Shown here piece by piece: positions 17,845 through 28,118 of a stretch of 64,000 bases of DNA. Position numbers and translations under genes: made by a program. Every line of letters begins with the position of its first letter. Positions within the stretch are counted from its first letter, which is position 1. A model generated the notes under the pieces. It was not told the origin of the DNA and ran no database searches. It saw nothing but the letters and a program-made list of their open reading frames with translations. Source of the DNA: Leptospira yanagawae serovar Saopaulo str. Sao Paulo = ATCC 700523 (lineage in GTDB: Bacteria > Spirochaetota > Leptospiria > Leptospirales > Leptospiraceae); NCBI RefSeq assembly GCF_000332475.2, contig NZ_AOGX02000047.1, positions 1 to 64,000 of the forward strand. The letters are read 5' to 3'.

Positions 17845-20386
17845 CTACGAGATTTTAAAGAAATTGATCTTTCTTTTTAGGGTTTCCGCTAAATTTGCGA
17901 TCCCATTGGCCGTTGCCGTCATCTCTTCAAGCCCAGCGGCAGTGCCTTGGGTCAGGTCATTGATGCTAAAAATAGCCTGTGCCACTTCACCAATTGCATT
18001 TTTTTGTTCTTCCATGGAGAGACGGATGGCTTGGCTAATTTGGTTCACCTTGTCTACCTCTTCCCCTACCTTCTGGTTGATGATGAGCTGTTCTTTCGTA
18101 CTTTTTTCGATGGTGTCGGTCATCTCATCAAAAGAACTCACACCTTGGATGATCCTTTGGATGAGAGAGATGGTTGTTTCGATGGTTTCCCTGCCACTTT
18201 CAATCTCCTTTTCGTTAGCTTGGATGAGCTCCCCAATATCTCCGATGGAAATGGCAGTTTTTTCAGCAAGTTTCCCAATTTCATCGGCAACCACTGCAAA
18301 CCCACGCCCGTACACTCCCGCCCGAGCTGCTTCAATGGCAGCGTTTAACGCGAGTAAGTTGATTTGTTCAGAGATATTATTGATGATCTCAATCACACTT
18401 CCAATTTCCTCTGAACTATTACTAATTTTTGAAATGGAGTTTCTCATGGAATCGAGTGAAGATTGGCCAAGTTTTGCTTCTTCTGAAATTTGATTCACAT
18501 CTTGAGAAGCTTTCCCTACTTGTTTTCCTGTGGCTTCGATCAGTTTTGAAAGTTCTGCCATTTTTCCTTTTAGGAAATCAACTTTGCGAAATTGATCCTC
18601 GGCTTGTGCATCAACGTTTTGCACAGCAGCTGAGATCTCTTCAATCGATGCAGAAATTTCTTCAGCAGAAGCTGCTTGTGTTTGTGCATTCGAAGATAAC
18701 ATATTGAGTGATGCTGACATTTGTTCGGCGGAAGCTGCTAAATCTTCAGAAAATGCTTGGTTTGAACCAACTACTTCCACAATTTGTTTGAGAGTGTAGT
18801 TAAGACCTCTCGAAAGTCGTGCAAATTCATCTGAGGATTCTAATTTTACTTTTGTGCGTAAGTCACCAACTTCTACATTCTGTAAAACTTTCCCAATCGA
18901 TTTCATGGGACTGAATCTTGCAGCAAACAAAAAGTAAATGGCAAGTGCAATGACAATGGATCCAATTAAACTAATGACTGTTAAACCGAGAAGAGATGCT
19001 AAACTTTCCACTTCGATTTCTTTTAGATCAATTGTGGAAAAGAATTGGATTCCATATTTAGAACTCACTTTCCTTCTCAGTAAAAATGTGGATCCTTCCC
19101 ATTGGTTGCGAAAAGAATCGGTTTCGCCTGCATTCATCGCAAGTTGGTCAAACTCAGATCCTTTAAAATGTTTCATCAAATATTTTGGATTTGGGTGGTA
19201 TACCATCGTTGATTCACGATCGAGTAAAAAGGAATAACCTGTGGAACCAATTTTTACATTTTTAAGAAAGGATTCCATTGCTTTTCCTACTAAAAATGGC
19301 ATCCCAACAAGCCCAATCACCGTTCCATTTGCGTTTTTAACTGGGGCTGTGATCATAATCACAATCTGACCACTGATAGGAGATTTTACGGCAATCCCAA
19401 CATGAGGTTTGCCTTCTTTAGAGGCTTTTATATTCTCCATTACTTCGGGATCTCTTTCTAATTGATACCCAGCACTAATATTTCCTGGAAGTCCAGAGGC
19501 AACAATGGGTGTCCCTTCATCAAAAGAAGCAATGAATGAATTCTCTAGTAATAATTGTGTGTCGTTATATGCCTTTTCCAAGGCTGGTACAGCAAGTTTG
19601 TAATTTTTTGTTTCTAATGCTTGTTTTACGGAATTTAACGAGGCCACATCTTTTAAATTATTTTCTACCGCTTCAAAGTAAACATTGATGCCTGCCTCGT
19701 TACTTTGGTTAAAATTATAAAGTTGGTTTGAAAATGCTTTTTCCAAAGCTTTGGCGTTCACATTAAAGGAATAAATCAAAAGAAAAATTGATAACACAAT
19801 CACCATAAAGGAAAACACGATGGGAACTGTGTTTTTTAAATTCCGATAGTATGGGGTGATCCTTTCCTCTAATTCCGATTGAAAGATTTCATCATCCAAA
19901 ACTATATGAGATGCCTTTTCTAAAAATACGGAAGAGATAATAACATTGAGTAACGCCGTAAGGATCACACTACAGATAATGTAAAATCCATCTGACTTAC
20001 TGGTTTCTGGTAAATACAATACAGGGAGTAAAACAATGGGAATGGCAAGTGCCCATTGTGAGGCACCTACGATGGCACCAAGGACTGGCATTTTTGCAAT
20101 GGAATCCCAAACCTTGGTGTAGGTTTCTGGATTTTTTTTCTGTTTGCGATTCAAGTTCGACCAATCCATCCTTGATCGCTTTCAGTTTTTTGGGAAAAAT
20201 GAAACTAGGTAGGAGTAACGTGATAAGAGCTGCGATGATAGCCGCGCCGAGAAAGGTTTTGATCTGTGTCGGACTTAAGTCTACATAAAACAAAATGAGT
20301 GAGATCCCAATGGGTACGACCACACCCAAGGAAAATACTTGGGATGCCAAATAGAAGGCTCGCGTATATCGTTTGTACAATTTCAT
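17845..20386 (-). CDS. Methyl-accepting chemotaxis protein, frameshifted at an A8 tract
   Basis: Two frames make one receptor. The N-terminal frame starts at ATG 20384-20386 ([20 protein letters not shown]), has two membrane helices, and runs to TEKK. The rest continues in another frame as [19 protein letters not shown]: further membrane helices, a periplasmic Cache-like sensor, HAMP, and the signalling tip with [16 protein letters not shown]. The junction is eight A residues (T at 20132-20139 on the plus strand). Removing one A gives an open frame of 846 residues. The internal ATG at 20167-20169 has no spaced Shine-Dalgarno. It could be a mutation, slippage-controlled expression, or a sequencing error. 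Confidence 0.8.
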
Positions 20387-20460
20387 TAAAACTTAGACCT
20401 TGGCTGAGTGTAAATTCAGCCAATGGTACGGCAAGGTTTTATGGATTTCCCCGAAGATTT

Positions 20461-21588
20461 CTAAAAGGAGAGTTTGAGTCCTAGGTTTGCAGAGTATAAA
20501 TCCTTTCCACCATACAATCCTTCTGCAATGACCTTTAACATAAATAAATCCAACTCCAAACCAACGATTCCATAGCCAATCCCACGTCTGGAACTGGATT
20601 CCCCGCTGGCACGAAATCCAAGAGTCGCATTTGGGTTTTGGGCAAGTAACTCTTTGTCTAAAGCGGCTTGGTATTCCCTTGGAATCTCTAATGGAAGTGA
20701 GTCATTGGCAGATATGAGGAAGGGTCCTCTCCTCGAAAGTGTTGCTGAGTTACTTCCAGAATTCCAACTGTATCCTCCACCAAGGATCAAGTTTGCCACC
20801 CAAAAAAGACCAACACCCGTTCGTAGATCCACATTGGTAGTTTGTACTTTGGTATTAAAAAGAAAATTGGTGTCACCTCCCCATTTCCCTTTAACCCCTT
20901 GGAATTCGATTTGTGCAGCCTTTCCTTCTAAATAACTGAGACTTAAATTTTGTTCCATTACATGATGGCCCACACCAATATTGAGTCCATTCCATGTGAT
21001 TAGGTTCATAAGGAACCCTTCTTTTTCGACGAGTTGGTACCGTAACATTCCACCATACGAACGTACGGTGATCCTTCCCTCATAATTCCTGTTATTCGAT
21101 GCCGATTGCAATTGGTCTTGAGTGACCGCCACATTCATTCCATGTAAAAAGATTCCAAATCGACGAAGGAAACTTCCATCATCAGTTCCAAACAACCATC
21201 CTGGATTGATATCCAAGTGGATGGAAGGGATGGCTGCGCCCCCTACATTGGGAAGTTTTGGGTATTTAATGAGTTCATCTTGGATTTGGATGTCGTCTTT
21301 TTTATACCCCGCTGCAGAGGCACTCACCCCGACTTGGATGCGACGAACTGTACCCGTTCCTATGTTACCTGTTCCCACATTTGCTAAAAATCCAGCTTCT
21401 AAGTTGGTTTTTAAAACTTCGTTGAGATAACCTGTTTCAAATTTTTTTAATGAGGCATTGCCTGTTTCCGTGAGGGCTCCAGGCAAAAAACTACAAGCAG
21501 ATCCTTCACATGTAAATTGGGCATACAACTCATTTTGTGAGATTGAGACTGCCAATGCAATAGAAAGGAAAACAATTTTTAGTTTCAT
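20461..21588 (-). CDS. Outer-membrane beta-barrel-like protein, unknown function
   Basis: 375 residues from ATG 21586-21588. The signal peptide is MKLKIVFLSIALAVSISQNELYAQ. The mature protein has many alternating strands (GVGLFWVANLILGGGYSWN) and ends LGLKLSF with a C-terminal Phe, as in outer-membrane barrels. It has one early Cys pair (CEGSACSF). Similar proteins occur in Leptospira, but I cannot name the family. It is downstream of the EamA transporter gene on the same strand, with 53 bp between. Confidence 0.65.
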   Translation of the reverse strand: MKLKIVFLSIALAVSISQNELYAQFTCEGSACSFLPGALTETGNASLKKFETGYLNEVLKTNLEAGFLANVGTGNIGTGTVRRIQVGVSASAAGYKKDDIQIQDELIKYPKLPNVGGAAIPSIHLDINPGWLFGTDDGSFLRRFGIFLHGMNVAVTQDQLQSASNNRNYEGRITVRSYGGMLRYQLVEKEGFLMNLITWNGLNIGVGHHVMEQNLSLSYLEGKAAQIEFQGVKGKWGGDTNFLFNTKVQTTNVDLRTGVGLFWVANLILGGGYSWNSGSNSATLSRRGPFLISANDSLPLEIPREYQAALDKELLAQNPNATLGFRASGESSSRRGIGYGIVGLELDLFMLKVIAEGLYGGKDLYSANLGLKLSF

Positions 21589-21641
21589 AAAGTCCTTTGA
21601 TTCTCTACTTAGAAACAACAATTGGAAAGCGATTTTCTCTC

Positions 21642-22562
21642 TTAAACGGAAACTTCTTTCGGTTTTTTTCCCGTACTAATCCAAAAAACGCCAGTAAGTA
21701 CGAATATAGTACCAATACTATGTAGGATTGTAATTGGCTCTTCTAAGATCCAATAAGCCAAAAATAAAGTCGACATTGGTCCAACAGACCCAACAATTGC
21801 GGCCGTTTTACTCCCAACTCGTTTGATGCCTTCAGAAACAAAAACAGCAGGTACAACTGTATTCACTGTACCCATAAGAAACGCCAATAGATAAAATGAC
21901 ATTGGTTGTATCAGTTCTTTATAACTTCCAAATATCAAAAAATGCAAAAAAACAACAAGTGATGAGATGATAAGTGCCCAAGCAGTAAACCTTTTCGCAC
22001 CTAACTTTGGTATAATGGATCCACTGCCCATAAGATAAATAGCATAGGTTAAAGCGGAAAGTAAGATAAAAAATGCACCAAGGCTTACGTCTTTGGGAGA
22101 ACCCAATTGGACATCCTGTCCATATGCCAAAAAAACGCCCGTATAGGTCAAAATCAGTGAAAAGATTTCCCTTCCATGGATTTTCTTTTTTAAAAAGAAA
22201 AAGGATAATAACACAACAAGGGTTGGATAGATGAATAAAATGATTCGTTCTAAGCCAGCACTGATGTACTTTAATCCTAAAAAATCAAATAGGCTTGCGA
22301 GGTAATAACCAACCACTCCCATAAGCAGTACATTCCAATAGTCTTTTTTGGTTAAGGAAACCTTTTCAGAATTTTTTTCGGCCGACCATGCCATCCATAC
22401 TAAAAATGGAAACGCAAAAAACATACGAAAGAATAAGGAACCAATGGCTGAAATTTCGTAACGATAGGTTAATTTCACAACAACGGCTTTTGCGCTAAAT
22501 AATAATGCTCCAATAAGAACAAAGGCCACACCTTTCCATTCTACATGTGTATTTTCTTTCAC
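21642..22562 (-). CDS. EamA/DMT-family transporter
   Basis: 306 residues with about ten membrane helices in two repeats, as in drug/metabolite transporters: first half from GVAFVLIGALLFSAKAVVV, second half from GAFFILLSALTYAIYLMGSG. The second EamA repeat ends PITILHSIGTIFVLTGVFWIS. The substrate is unknown. The start is GTG (22560-22562), with AGGATGGA a few bases upstream. It is divergent from the small secreted protein at 22607. Confidence 0.88.
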   Translation of the reverse strand: MKENTHVEWKGVAFVLIGALLFSAKAVVVKLTYRYEISAIGSLFFRMFFAFPFLVWMAWSAEKNSEKVSLTKKDYWNVLLMGVVGYYLASLFDFLGLKYISAGLERIILFIYPTLVVLLSFFFLKKKIHGREIFSLILTYTGVFLAYGQDVQLGSPKDVSLGAFFILLSALTYAIYLMGSGSIIPKLGAKRFTAWALIISSLVVFLHFLIFGSYKELIQPMSFYLLAFLMGTVNTVVPAVFVSEGIKRVGSKTAAIVGSVGPMSTLFLAYWILEEPITILHSIGTIFVLTGVFWISTGKKPKEVSV

Positions 22563-22606
22563 AAATCCATCCTGGAAATCTGCAAAAATCCCGATAGTTT
22601 TATTGT

Positions 22607-22882
22607 ATGATTCGCTATTTGGTTTTACTCATTTTCCTTTGGGGCAGTCTGTCCCTAATTGCTGAACCAAACGAAGAAATATCGAAACCGTTGTTACGGG
22701 TTTTTCCAACATTTCGACCAGAAGAATGTGAAGACTGGGCAATATCACCTTTTGTTTGCAAACGATGTTTGTGGGAAGGGAAACGGTATGCGCAGGAAAT
22801 TCGATTTTTTGAAGATGGACCGTATCGGTCTCACGGATGTTATACGGACAAAACAGGATTTGAGAATTTAGAAGGCAAATAG
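22607..22882 (+). CDS. Small exported Cys-containing protein, unknown function
   Basis: 91 residues. Signal peptide MIRYLVLLIFLWGSLSLIAE, then four Cys residues (PEECEDW, FVCKRCLW, SHGCYTD) that could form two disulfides in the periplasm. No recognised domain. It starts 44 bp from the divergent EamA gene, and a bidirectional hairpin follows it. Confidence 0.55.
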   Translation: MIRYLVLLIFLWGSLSLIAEPNEEISKPLLRVFPTFRPEECEDWAISPFVCKRCLWEGKRYAQEIRFFEDGPYRSHGCYTDKTGFENLEGK

Positions 22883-22884
22883 GA

Positions 22885-22908
22885 TACCGGGAATCGAAAT
22901 CCCCGGTA
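22885..22908. terminator. Bidirectional terminator-like hairpin
   Basis: TACCGGG (22885-22891) and CCCGGTA (22902-22908) have a 10-nt loop and lie between two convergent genes that end at 22882 and 22923. A short T-rich stretch follows on the plus strand. Confidence 0.65.
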
Positions 22909-22922
22909 AATGGAAATGTGAT

Positions 22923-23204
22923 TTACTTTTTGACACAAGTCATGATGCCAGCGAGTCCGCCGGGAGCATTTTTTAAACAGCTAGGGTCAAATTTTCCTTC
23001 CATACATTTGTCGATCATTTTTTGTTTGCCTTGTTGTAAACCTGCAAGAACGGGAGCTGCTGCTGGGTTCTTTTTTGCTTCTTCTTCAATTTGAGTGAAA
23101 GAACTTGCGAGAGCAGATTCACACTCTTCTTGGGTATAAACTTTGGATTTACAATTCGCCAAAATGAGCCCGAGAGCGAGTGCAAGGATAAGAGATTTTT
23201 TCAT
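22923..23204 (-). CDS. Small lipoprotein, leptospiral Cys-containing family
   Basis: 93 residues from ATG 23202-23204; longer frames upstream lack support. The lipobox is LILANC, then a helical part with TQEECESALASSFTQIEEEA, KMIDKCMEGKFDPSCLKN and GIMTCVKK, giving four mature Cys. This looks like the short Leptospira-specific lipoproteins grouped under TIGR04454, but that assignment is from memory of the pattern. Function unknown. Confidence 0.65.
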   Translation of the reverse strand: MKKSLILALALGLILANCKSKVYTQEECESALASSFTQIEEEAKKNPAAAPVLAGLQQGKQKMIDKCMEGKFDPSCLKNAPGGLAGIMTCVKK

Positions 23205-23269
23205 GAAAAACTCCGATAGATAGATTTCATGATAGTTTCTATTTGATAAAGGGATTTGAAAACAAAAAA

Positions 23270-23626
23270 ATGATCCACCACATTGCCATTGGAACACCCC
23301 ATCCAGCCCGATTAGCCAAGTTTTACCGAGAATTGCCAGGAGCCGTTCCCGTAAAAGAATTCCATTATGAATCGGGAGAACTTCGATCTGTTTGGATCCA
23401 ATGTGATTCCATCCTCCTAATGTTAGAAGAAGGAAAGGCACAGGCACCAAAAAACCTCGTATTCTCCCTAACCCCAAGCAATCGTTCGTTGTGGAAAGAA
23501 TGGCTTAAAACCGTAAAGATCACCAACCATACTGATTTTACAATTTATTTCAAGGATTCTGATGGGAATGGGCTTGGGATCAGTTCCTATCCCGAAAAAC
23601 TTCCACCTGAAATAGAAATGAGTTGA
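23270..23626 (+). CDS. Glyoxalase/VOC-superfamily protein
   Basis: 118 residues from ATG 23270 (MIHHIAIGTPHPARLAKFY); an upstream TTG would add nine residues. The VOC pattern is seen: HIAIGT near the start, FYRELPGA, and FTIYFKDSDGNGLGISSYP near the end, typical of a single-domain VOC dimer. The substrate cannot be told. It is divergent from the lipoprotein at 22923 and just upstream of a chemoreceptor. Confidence 0.75.
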   Translation: MIHHIAIGTPHPARLAKFYRELPGAVPVKEFHYESGELRSVWIQCDSILLMLEEGKAQAPKNLVFSLTPSNRSLWKEWLKTVKITNHTDFTIYFKDSDGNGLGISSYPEKLPPEIEMS

Positions 23627-23680
23627 GAAAACAAAACCTATCTTTAAGTTATCATTCACGAAAAGGGATATTTTTCACGA

Positions 23681-25741
23681 ATGAACATCAAACAAAAGTT
23701 AGCTCTAAGATCATCACTGATTACGCTACTATCGCTTGGAGTTATCTTAACACTTATCTCTTATGTCATATACAAAAATGCAAAAGAAGACGCCTTAGAA
23801 AAAATTTCAATTTTGGCAGATAAAATATCCTTAAACGTGGGGACATATTTATCTGCTCCACTCAACGAAGCCTACCTACTCAAACAAATTTTACAAGAAC
23901 CCAATCTTTTGGATCGAGAGAGAGTATTCAAAACACTTGTCATTATGTCCAAATCCAATGAATCGATTTTGGGGACCTATGTTGTTTTTGAACCAAACAG
24001 CTTTGACGGGAAAGACTCTAACTACCGTAATGCGAGATACCATGATAACACAGGAAGGTTGATTCCGTATGCCGTGAAGTCCAACGGTAAAATCATCATT
24101 GAACCTGTAGTAGGTTATGAATTACCAGAATCTGATTTTTACCAATTACCCAAAAAAAACAAAAAAGTAGAACTCATCCCTCCCTTTGATTATAAAGTAG
24201 ACGGAGTGGATGTCACAATGATCTCACTAGTGTATCCTGTGATCCAAAACCAAAACTTCATCGGGATAGCTGGAGCAGACCTTTCCCTAACCACAATTCG
24301 ATCCTATTTACAAAATTTAAAAATCCTAGATGGAAGTGTTAAGATTACACTTGTCGCAAGTAATGGTTATGTTTTGTTTAATGGATTAAGTCCAGAATCA
24401 AAATCCATTCAATGGGAAGATAAAGAAGACCCTTATGTGAGTCTTGCCATGTCCTCCAATGAAAAGCAAATTTATTCGGACTCAGAATATTTCCATGTGA
24501 GCCTTCCTATCCGTTTGGTAGAAAATACAGCACCATGGACACTTCGGATCTCCTACCCCCAAGAAAAAATTACAAACGAAATCCAATTCATCTTCTGGAT
24601 TGCACTTACTTTAGGAGTTTTAGGAATTTTATTTTCCTCTCTTGCCAATATCATCATCTTTCGAAGGTTAGTTGATCGCAGACTCCAGAATCTCATCTCC
24701 TTTACCAAGGATGCGGCAAATGGGAATTTATCGAAAGAGTTCAATGATACCCAAAAAGATGAGATCGGAAATCTTGTCGAAGCCATCATTGCCATGATCA
24801 CAAACATCCGTCATATTTTGGGTGTAGCACAATCTTCAGGCAACGAACTGAAAGAAAGCTCAAGGTTTATGGAAAATACCATCATTGAACTTTCAGACTT
24901 AGCACAAAGCCAAGCTGCCTCTTCTGAAGAAGCAAGTGCCACGGTAGAAGAATTAAATGCATCATCTGAAACCATCAATGCCAATGTGGAACAAGCTGTA
25001 TCCAATTCCAAATCCATTCACTCTTCCCTGCTTGCCATCCAAACACTAGTGCAAAATATCACAAGTGAAGTGGAGAACTTTGGTCAAATCGCCAAAGGTG
25101 CCAATCTAAAAGCAGAAGAAGGTAGGACGATGGCAAGTCTTACCTCAAAAGCCATTGAAGAAATTCAGGAAAAATCTGTTTCCATCACAGAGTTCTCCGA
25201 TGTGATCTCCAATATTTCCGAAAAAACAAGTTTACTTGCGTTAAACGCTGCGATCGAAGCAGCAAGAGCTGGTGAATCGGGAAGAGGATTCGCAGTAGTA
25301 GCAGAAGAGATTTCGAAACTTGCCGCACAGGCGGCTACTTCCGTTTCCCAAATCAATTCACTTTCCGAAGAAGCATTGGAATCCATTCAAAATGGAGGTG
25401 CCCAAGTTTCCAAACTCATCGCACTCCTACAAGAGATTATAAAAGAAGTCTCTGTGATTTTTGAAAAAGCAAATGACATTGTTCCTCTCATCCAAGACCA
25501 AAAAACAAGAACCGACAAAATTTATGTGGAAATAGAAGAAATCACTTCTCTTGTGGAGTCCATCCAACAATCTACAGAAGAACAAAAAAGAGCCACCTCA
25601 GAACTATCAAACATGACAATCAATATCTCAAATGGTTCTCAAATTTTATCAGAACAATCGGAAACGATGTCAGGCAATTCACTTCGCATGACAGGGATTA
25701 GTTCCAAGATTTCTGAGATTTTACAAAAATTTAACCTCTAG
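23681..25741 (+). CDS. Methyl-accepting chemotaxis protein with dCache-type sensor (tandem copy 1)
   Basis: 686 residues. A membrane helix near residues 10-32, a periplasmic Cache-type sensor ([36 protein letters not shown]), a second helix near 305-328, HAMP ([17 protein letters not shown]), and a signalling domain with [18 protein letters not shown]. It responds to an unknown extracellular ligand and signals to CheA. The next gene is a close paralogue 11 bp downstream, so the two form a tandem duplication in one transcript. Confidence 0.95.
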   Translation: MNIKQKLALRSSLITLLSLGVILTLISYVIYKNAKEDALEKISILADKISLNVGTYLSAPLNEAYLLKQILQEPNLLDRERVFKTLVIMSKSNESILGTYVVFEPNSFDGKDSNYRNARYHDNTGRLIPYAVKSNGKIIIEPVVGYELPESDFYQLPKKNKKVELIPPFDYKVDGVDVTMISLVYPVIQNQNFIGIAGADLSLTTIRSYLQNLKILDGSVKITLVASNGYVLFNGLSPESKSIQWEDKEDPYVSLAMSSNEKQIYSDSEYFHVSLPIRLVENTAPWTLRISYPQEKITNEIQFIFWIALTLGVLGILFSSLANIIIFRRLVDRRLQNLISFTKDAANGNLSKEFNDTQKDEIGNLVEAIIAMITNIRHILGVAQSSGNELKESSRFMENTIIELSDLAQSQAASSEEASATVEELNASSETINANVEQAVSNSKSIHSSLLAIQTLVQNITSEVENFGQIAKGANLKAEEGRTMASLTSKAIEEIQEKSVSITEFSDVISNISEKTSLLALNAAIEAARAGESGRGFAVVAEEISKLAAQAATSVSQINSLSEEALESIQNGGAQVSKLIALLQEIIKEVSVIFEKANDIVPLIQDQKTRTDKIYVEIEEITSLVESIQQSTEEQKRATSELSNMTINISNGSQILSEQSETMSGNSLRMTGISSKISEILQKFNL

Positions 25742-25752
25742 GAAAGGATTTT

Positions 25753-27840
25753 ATGTCAATTAAGAAGAAAATTATCTACGTATCACTCGCAGTCATTTCT
25801 CTTATCATCGCAGGTATCCTTGTGATCCTTTCGATGGTGGTTAGATCTACACTCCTCCACAATTTAGGAGAAGATACGGAATACATCTCATCTCGGATCA
25901 TAAGCGATATTTCCAATACCATCACTTCACCGATGAACAAAACATATTCGTTCCGAAAGTCTTTTGAAGTAGGGACTTTACGTTCCCGGAATGAATCCGT
26001 ATTGTACTTAAAAAATTTACTGAAAGACGAAGACATCACTTTCGCAACGTATTGTGCTTTTGAACCTAATGCTTTTGATGGCAACGATGCAAGTTACCGC
26101 AATGCAGCAATCCATGATTCCACAGGAAGATTCATTCCATATGTCTTTCGAGATGGAGATAAATTCTCTACAGAACCACTCAAGGATATCGACGACCCTA
26201 TCAAGGGAGAATTTTACCAAAAACCAAAATCATCTTTAAGAACCAGTATCACTTCCCCTTTTATCTATAAAGCTGGAAACTCTGAAATCTTTATCGTTTC
26301 GATCATGGAACCAATTTTGAGGAACGGTAAATTCATTGGGATTTCCGGAATTGATATTCGTTTAACAACAATTAAAACATACTTGGATTCTTTAAAGTTT
26401 GCAGATGGTGAAGGCAAAATCACCCTTATATCAGACAACCATTTGGTGTTATACGATGGATTCACTCACCTTTCCCAAGGTTTGGATTTTCGTTCGGCAG
26501 CAGACCCTTATTTTTATGAAAAAATCAAACAAAAAGACAAATCCTTATACGAGTTTGATGGTTACTTCCATGTGGCTGTCCCCATCACCATCATCGAAGG
26601 AAATGATCCTTGGTTAGCAAGGATATCCATACCCAAATCACAAATCCAATCTACTTTAAATTCTATCATTTTAGTTACGTTTGGACTTGGAATTTTGGGA
26701 ATTTCTTTATCGATTTTATCCATTTACTTTAGTTTCCAAAGATTGGTAGACCGAAGGATCCAATCCATCAACCATTCTACTGAAAAAGTGGCTTCCGGTG
26801 ATTTAAGGCAACTCATCAAAATCGATCAAATTGATGAGTTGGGTAGTATCATGGTCTCCCTTAACAAAATGATCGAACATTTAAGGAAACTCATTCGGAT
26901 TGCTCAAAAATCTTCAGGAAAGATTGGTGAAACAACCGACAAAATGCAAAAAACAATCATTGAACTCACTGACTTAGCACAAAACCAAGCTGCATCATCA
27001 GAAGAAGCCAGTGCCACAGTAGAAGAGTTAAATGCATCGTCTGAAACAATACACAGCAATGTCCTAAGTGCCGTTGAAAATACAGAAACCATTCACCAAT
27101 CGTTAGGTGATATCCAAGGATTGATGAAAAAAATATTGGAGAAAGTAAATACCTTTGGTGAAATTTCAGTCAGAGCTAACCAAAATGCAGAAGAAGGCCG
27201 AGCCATGGCAAAAGAAACATCCCTTGCCATTCGGGAAATCCAAGAAAAATCTAAAACCATCACTGCCTTTTCGAATGTAATCTCTGATATAGCAAAAAGA
27301 ACCGGTTTACTCGCGTTAAATGCTGCAATTGAAGCGGCAAGGGCTGGAGAAACTGGTAAAGGATTTGCTGTGGTTGCTGAAGAAATCACAAAACTTGCAA
27401 GCCAATCCGCTGAGTCTGTATCCCAAATCAATACCCTTTCCCAAGAAGCTTTGGATTCCATTGAACGAGGGAACCAACAAGTAGAACGTTTGGTTGAAGT
27501 TTTGAAAAAAATCACCGATGAAGTTTCTCTCATCTTTATGTCATCCAATGAAATTGGGCCTCTGATTGAAGACCAAAGTTCGAGAACAGAAAGTATATAC
27601 ACAGAAGTGGTTGAAATCACAGAACAGGTAAAATCCATCAAACTGTCGACGGAAGAACAACAACGGGCCACAAATGAACTTGCCAATATGACAATCAATA
27701 TCTCAAACGGATCCCAAGTATTGTCTGACCAATCATCTTCAATGGCCGAAAATGCAGAACGATTAGGACAAGTGATCAATACCCTAGATGAACTATTGAA
27801 CACATTTAGAATTGAAAAGGATTTGGGAAACGAAGGTTAA
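25753..27840 (+). CDS. Methyl-accepting chemotaxis protein with dCache-type sensor (tandem copy 2)
   Basis: 695 residues, co-linear with the upstream receptor: [20 protein letters not shown] and [16 protein letters not shown] match its sensor, and [18 protein letters not shown] matches its tip. The signalling halves are nearly identical in places, while the sensor parts differ more, suggesting the copies have taken on different ligands. AGGAAAGG precedes the ATG. The possible structured RNA at 27861 follows the stop. Confidence 0.95.
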   Translation: MSIKKKIIYVSLAVISLIIAGILVILSMVVRSTLLHNLGEDTEYISSRIISDISNTITSPMNKTYSFRKSFEVGTLRSRNESVLYLKNLLKDEDITFATYCAFEPNAFDGNDASYRNAAIHDSTGRFIPYVFRDGDKFSTEPLKDIDDPIKGEFYQKPKSSLRTSITSPFIYKAGNSEIFIVSIMEPILRNGKFIGISGIDIRLTTIKTYLDSLKFADGEGKITLISDNHLVLYDGFTHLSQGLDFRSAADPYFYEKIKQKDKSLYEFDGYFHVAVPITIIEGNDPWLARISIPKSQIQSTLNSIILVTFGLGILGISLSILSIYFSFQRLVDRRIQSINHSTEKVASGDLRQLIKIDQIDELGSIMVSLNKMIEHLRKLIRIAQKSSGKIGETTDKMQKTIIELTDLAQNQAASSEEASATVEELNASSETIHSNVLSAVENTETIHQSLGDIQGLMKKILEKVNTFGEISVRANQNAEEGRAMAKETSLAIREIQEKSKTITAFSNVISDIAKRTGLLALNAAIEAARAGETGKGFAVVAEEITKLASQSAESVSQINTLSQEALDSIERGNQQVERLVEVLKKITDEVSLIFMSSNEIGPLIEDQSSRTESIYTEVVEITEQVKSIKLSTEEQQRATNELANMTINISNGSQVLSDQSSSMAENAERLGQVINTLDELLNTFRIEKDLGNEG

Positions 27841-27860
27841 ACCTGAGGTGTAAAGAAGTA

Positions 27861-27938
27861 CTTTCCAAGCGACTGCAAAACGCCCGAAGGAGACCACCCA
27901 TTCGGAACTTGGAAAGACTGTGTCTGGTCGGTTTTGCA
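27861..27938 (+). ncRNA. Candidate structured RNA with pseudoknot-like pairing
   Basis: Between the receptor stop (27840) and the M61 gene (28119) no protein is seen, but the pairing is strong. CTTTCCAAG (27861-27869) pairs with CTTGGAAAG (27908-27916). CCGAA (27884-27888) pairs with TTCGG (27901-27905) inside it. TGCAAAAC (27874-27881) pairs with GTTTTGCA (27931-27938), crossing the first stem, which is H-type pseudoknot topology. GACCA/TGGTC is an alternative pairing. It matches no RNA class I can recall. It may act as a 3' element for the receptors, a 5' element for the peptidase, or a separate small RNA. Confidence 0.5.
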
Positions 27939-28118
27939 ACAAAGCACAGGCGTTATTGCCCAGCCACCTCGCGGGTCAAAAATCTTTTGTTGTAACAACT
28001 ACTATCCAAATGGACCACCTCCTTTGCTTATACCTTAGCTATGCCTTTTCTAGTACCTTTCAGATTTTCAGTCAAGAAAACATTTGCTTAAATCTAAAAT
28101 AAAAGAAGATAGTGTACT

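Noticed and set aside
17810..18493. A 227-codon plus-strand open frame
   Set aside because: It lies opposite the conserved signalling domain of the chemoreceptor; its composition reflects the antisense of that Ala/Glu-rich helix.
27093..27803. A 236-codon minus-strand open frame
   Set aside because: It is the antisense of the second tandem receptor's signalling domain.
27841..28118. RNase P, tmRNA or signal recognition particle RNA
   Set aside because: Hallmark sequences (for example GAGGAAAGTCC, a tRNA-like end, or the GGAA-tetraloop SRP helix) are absent on both strands.
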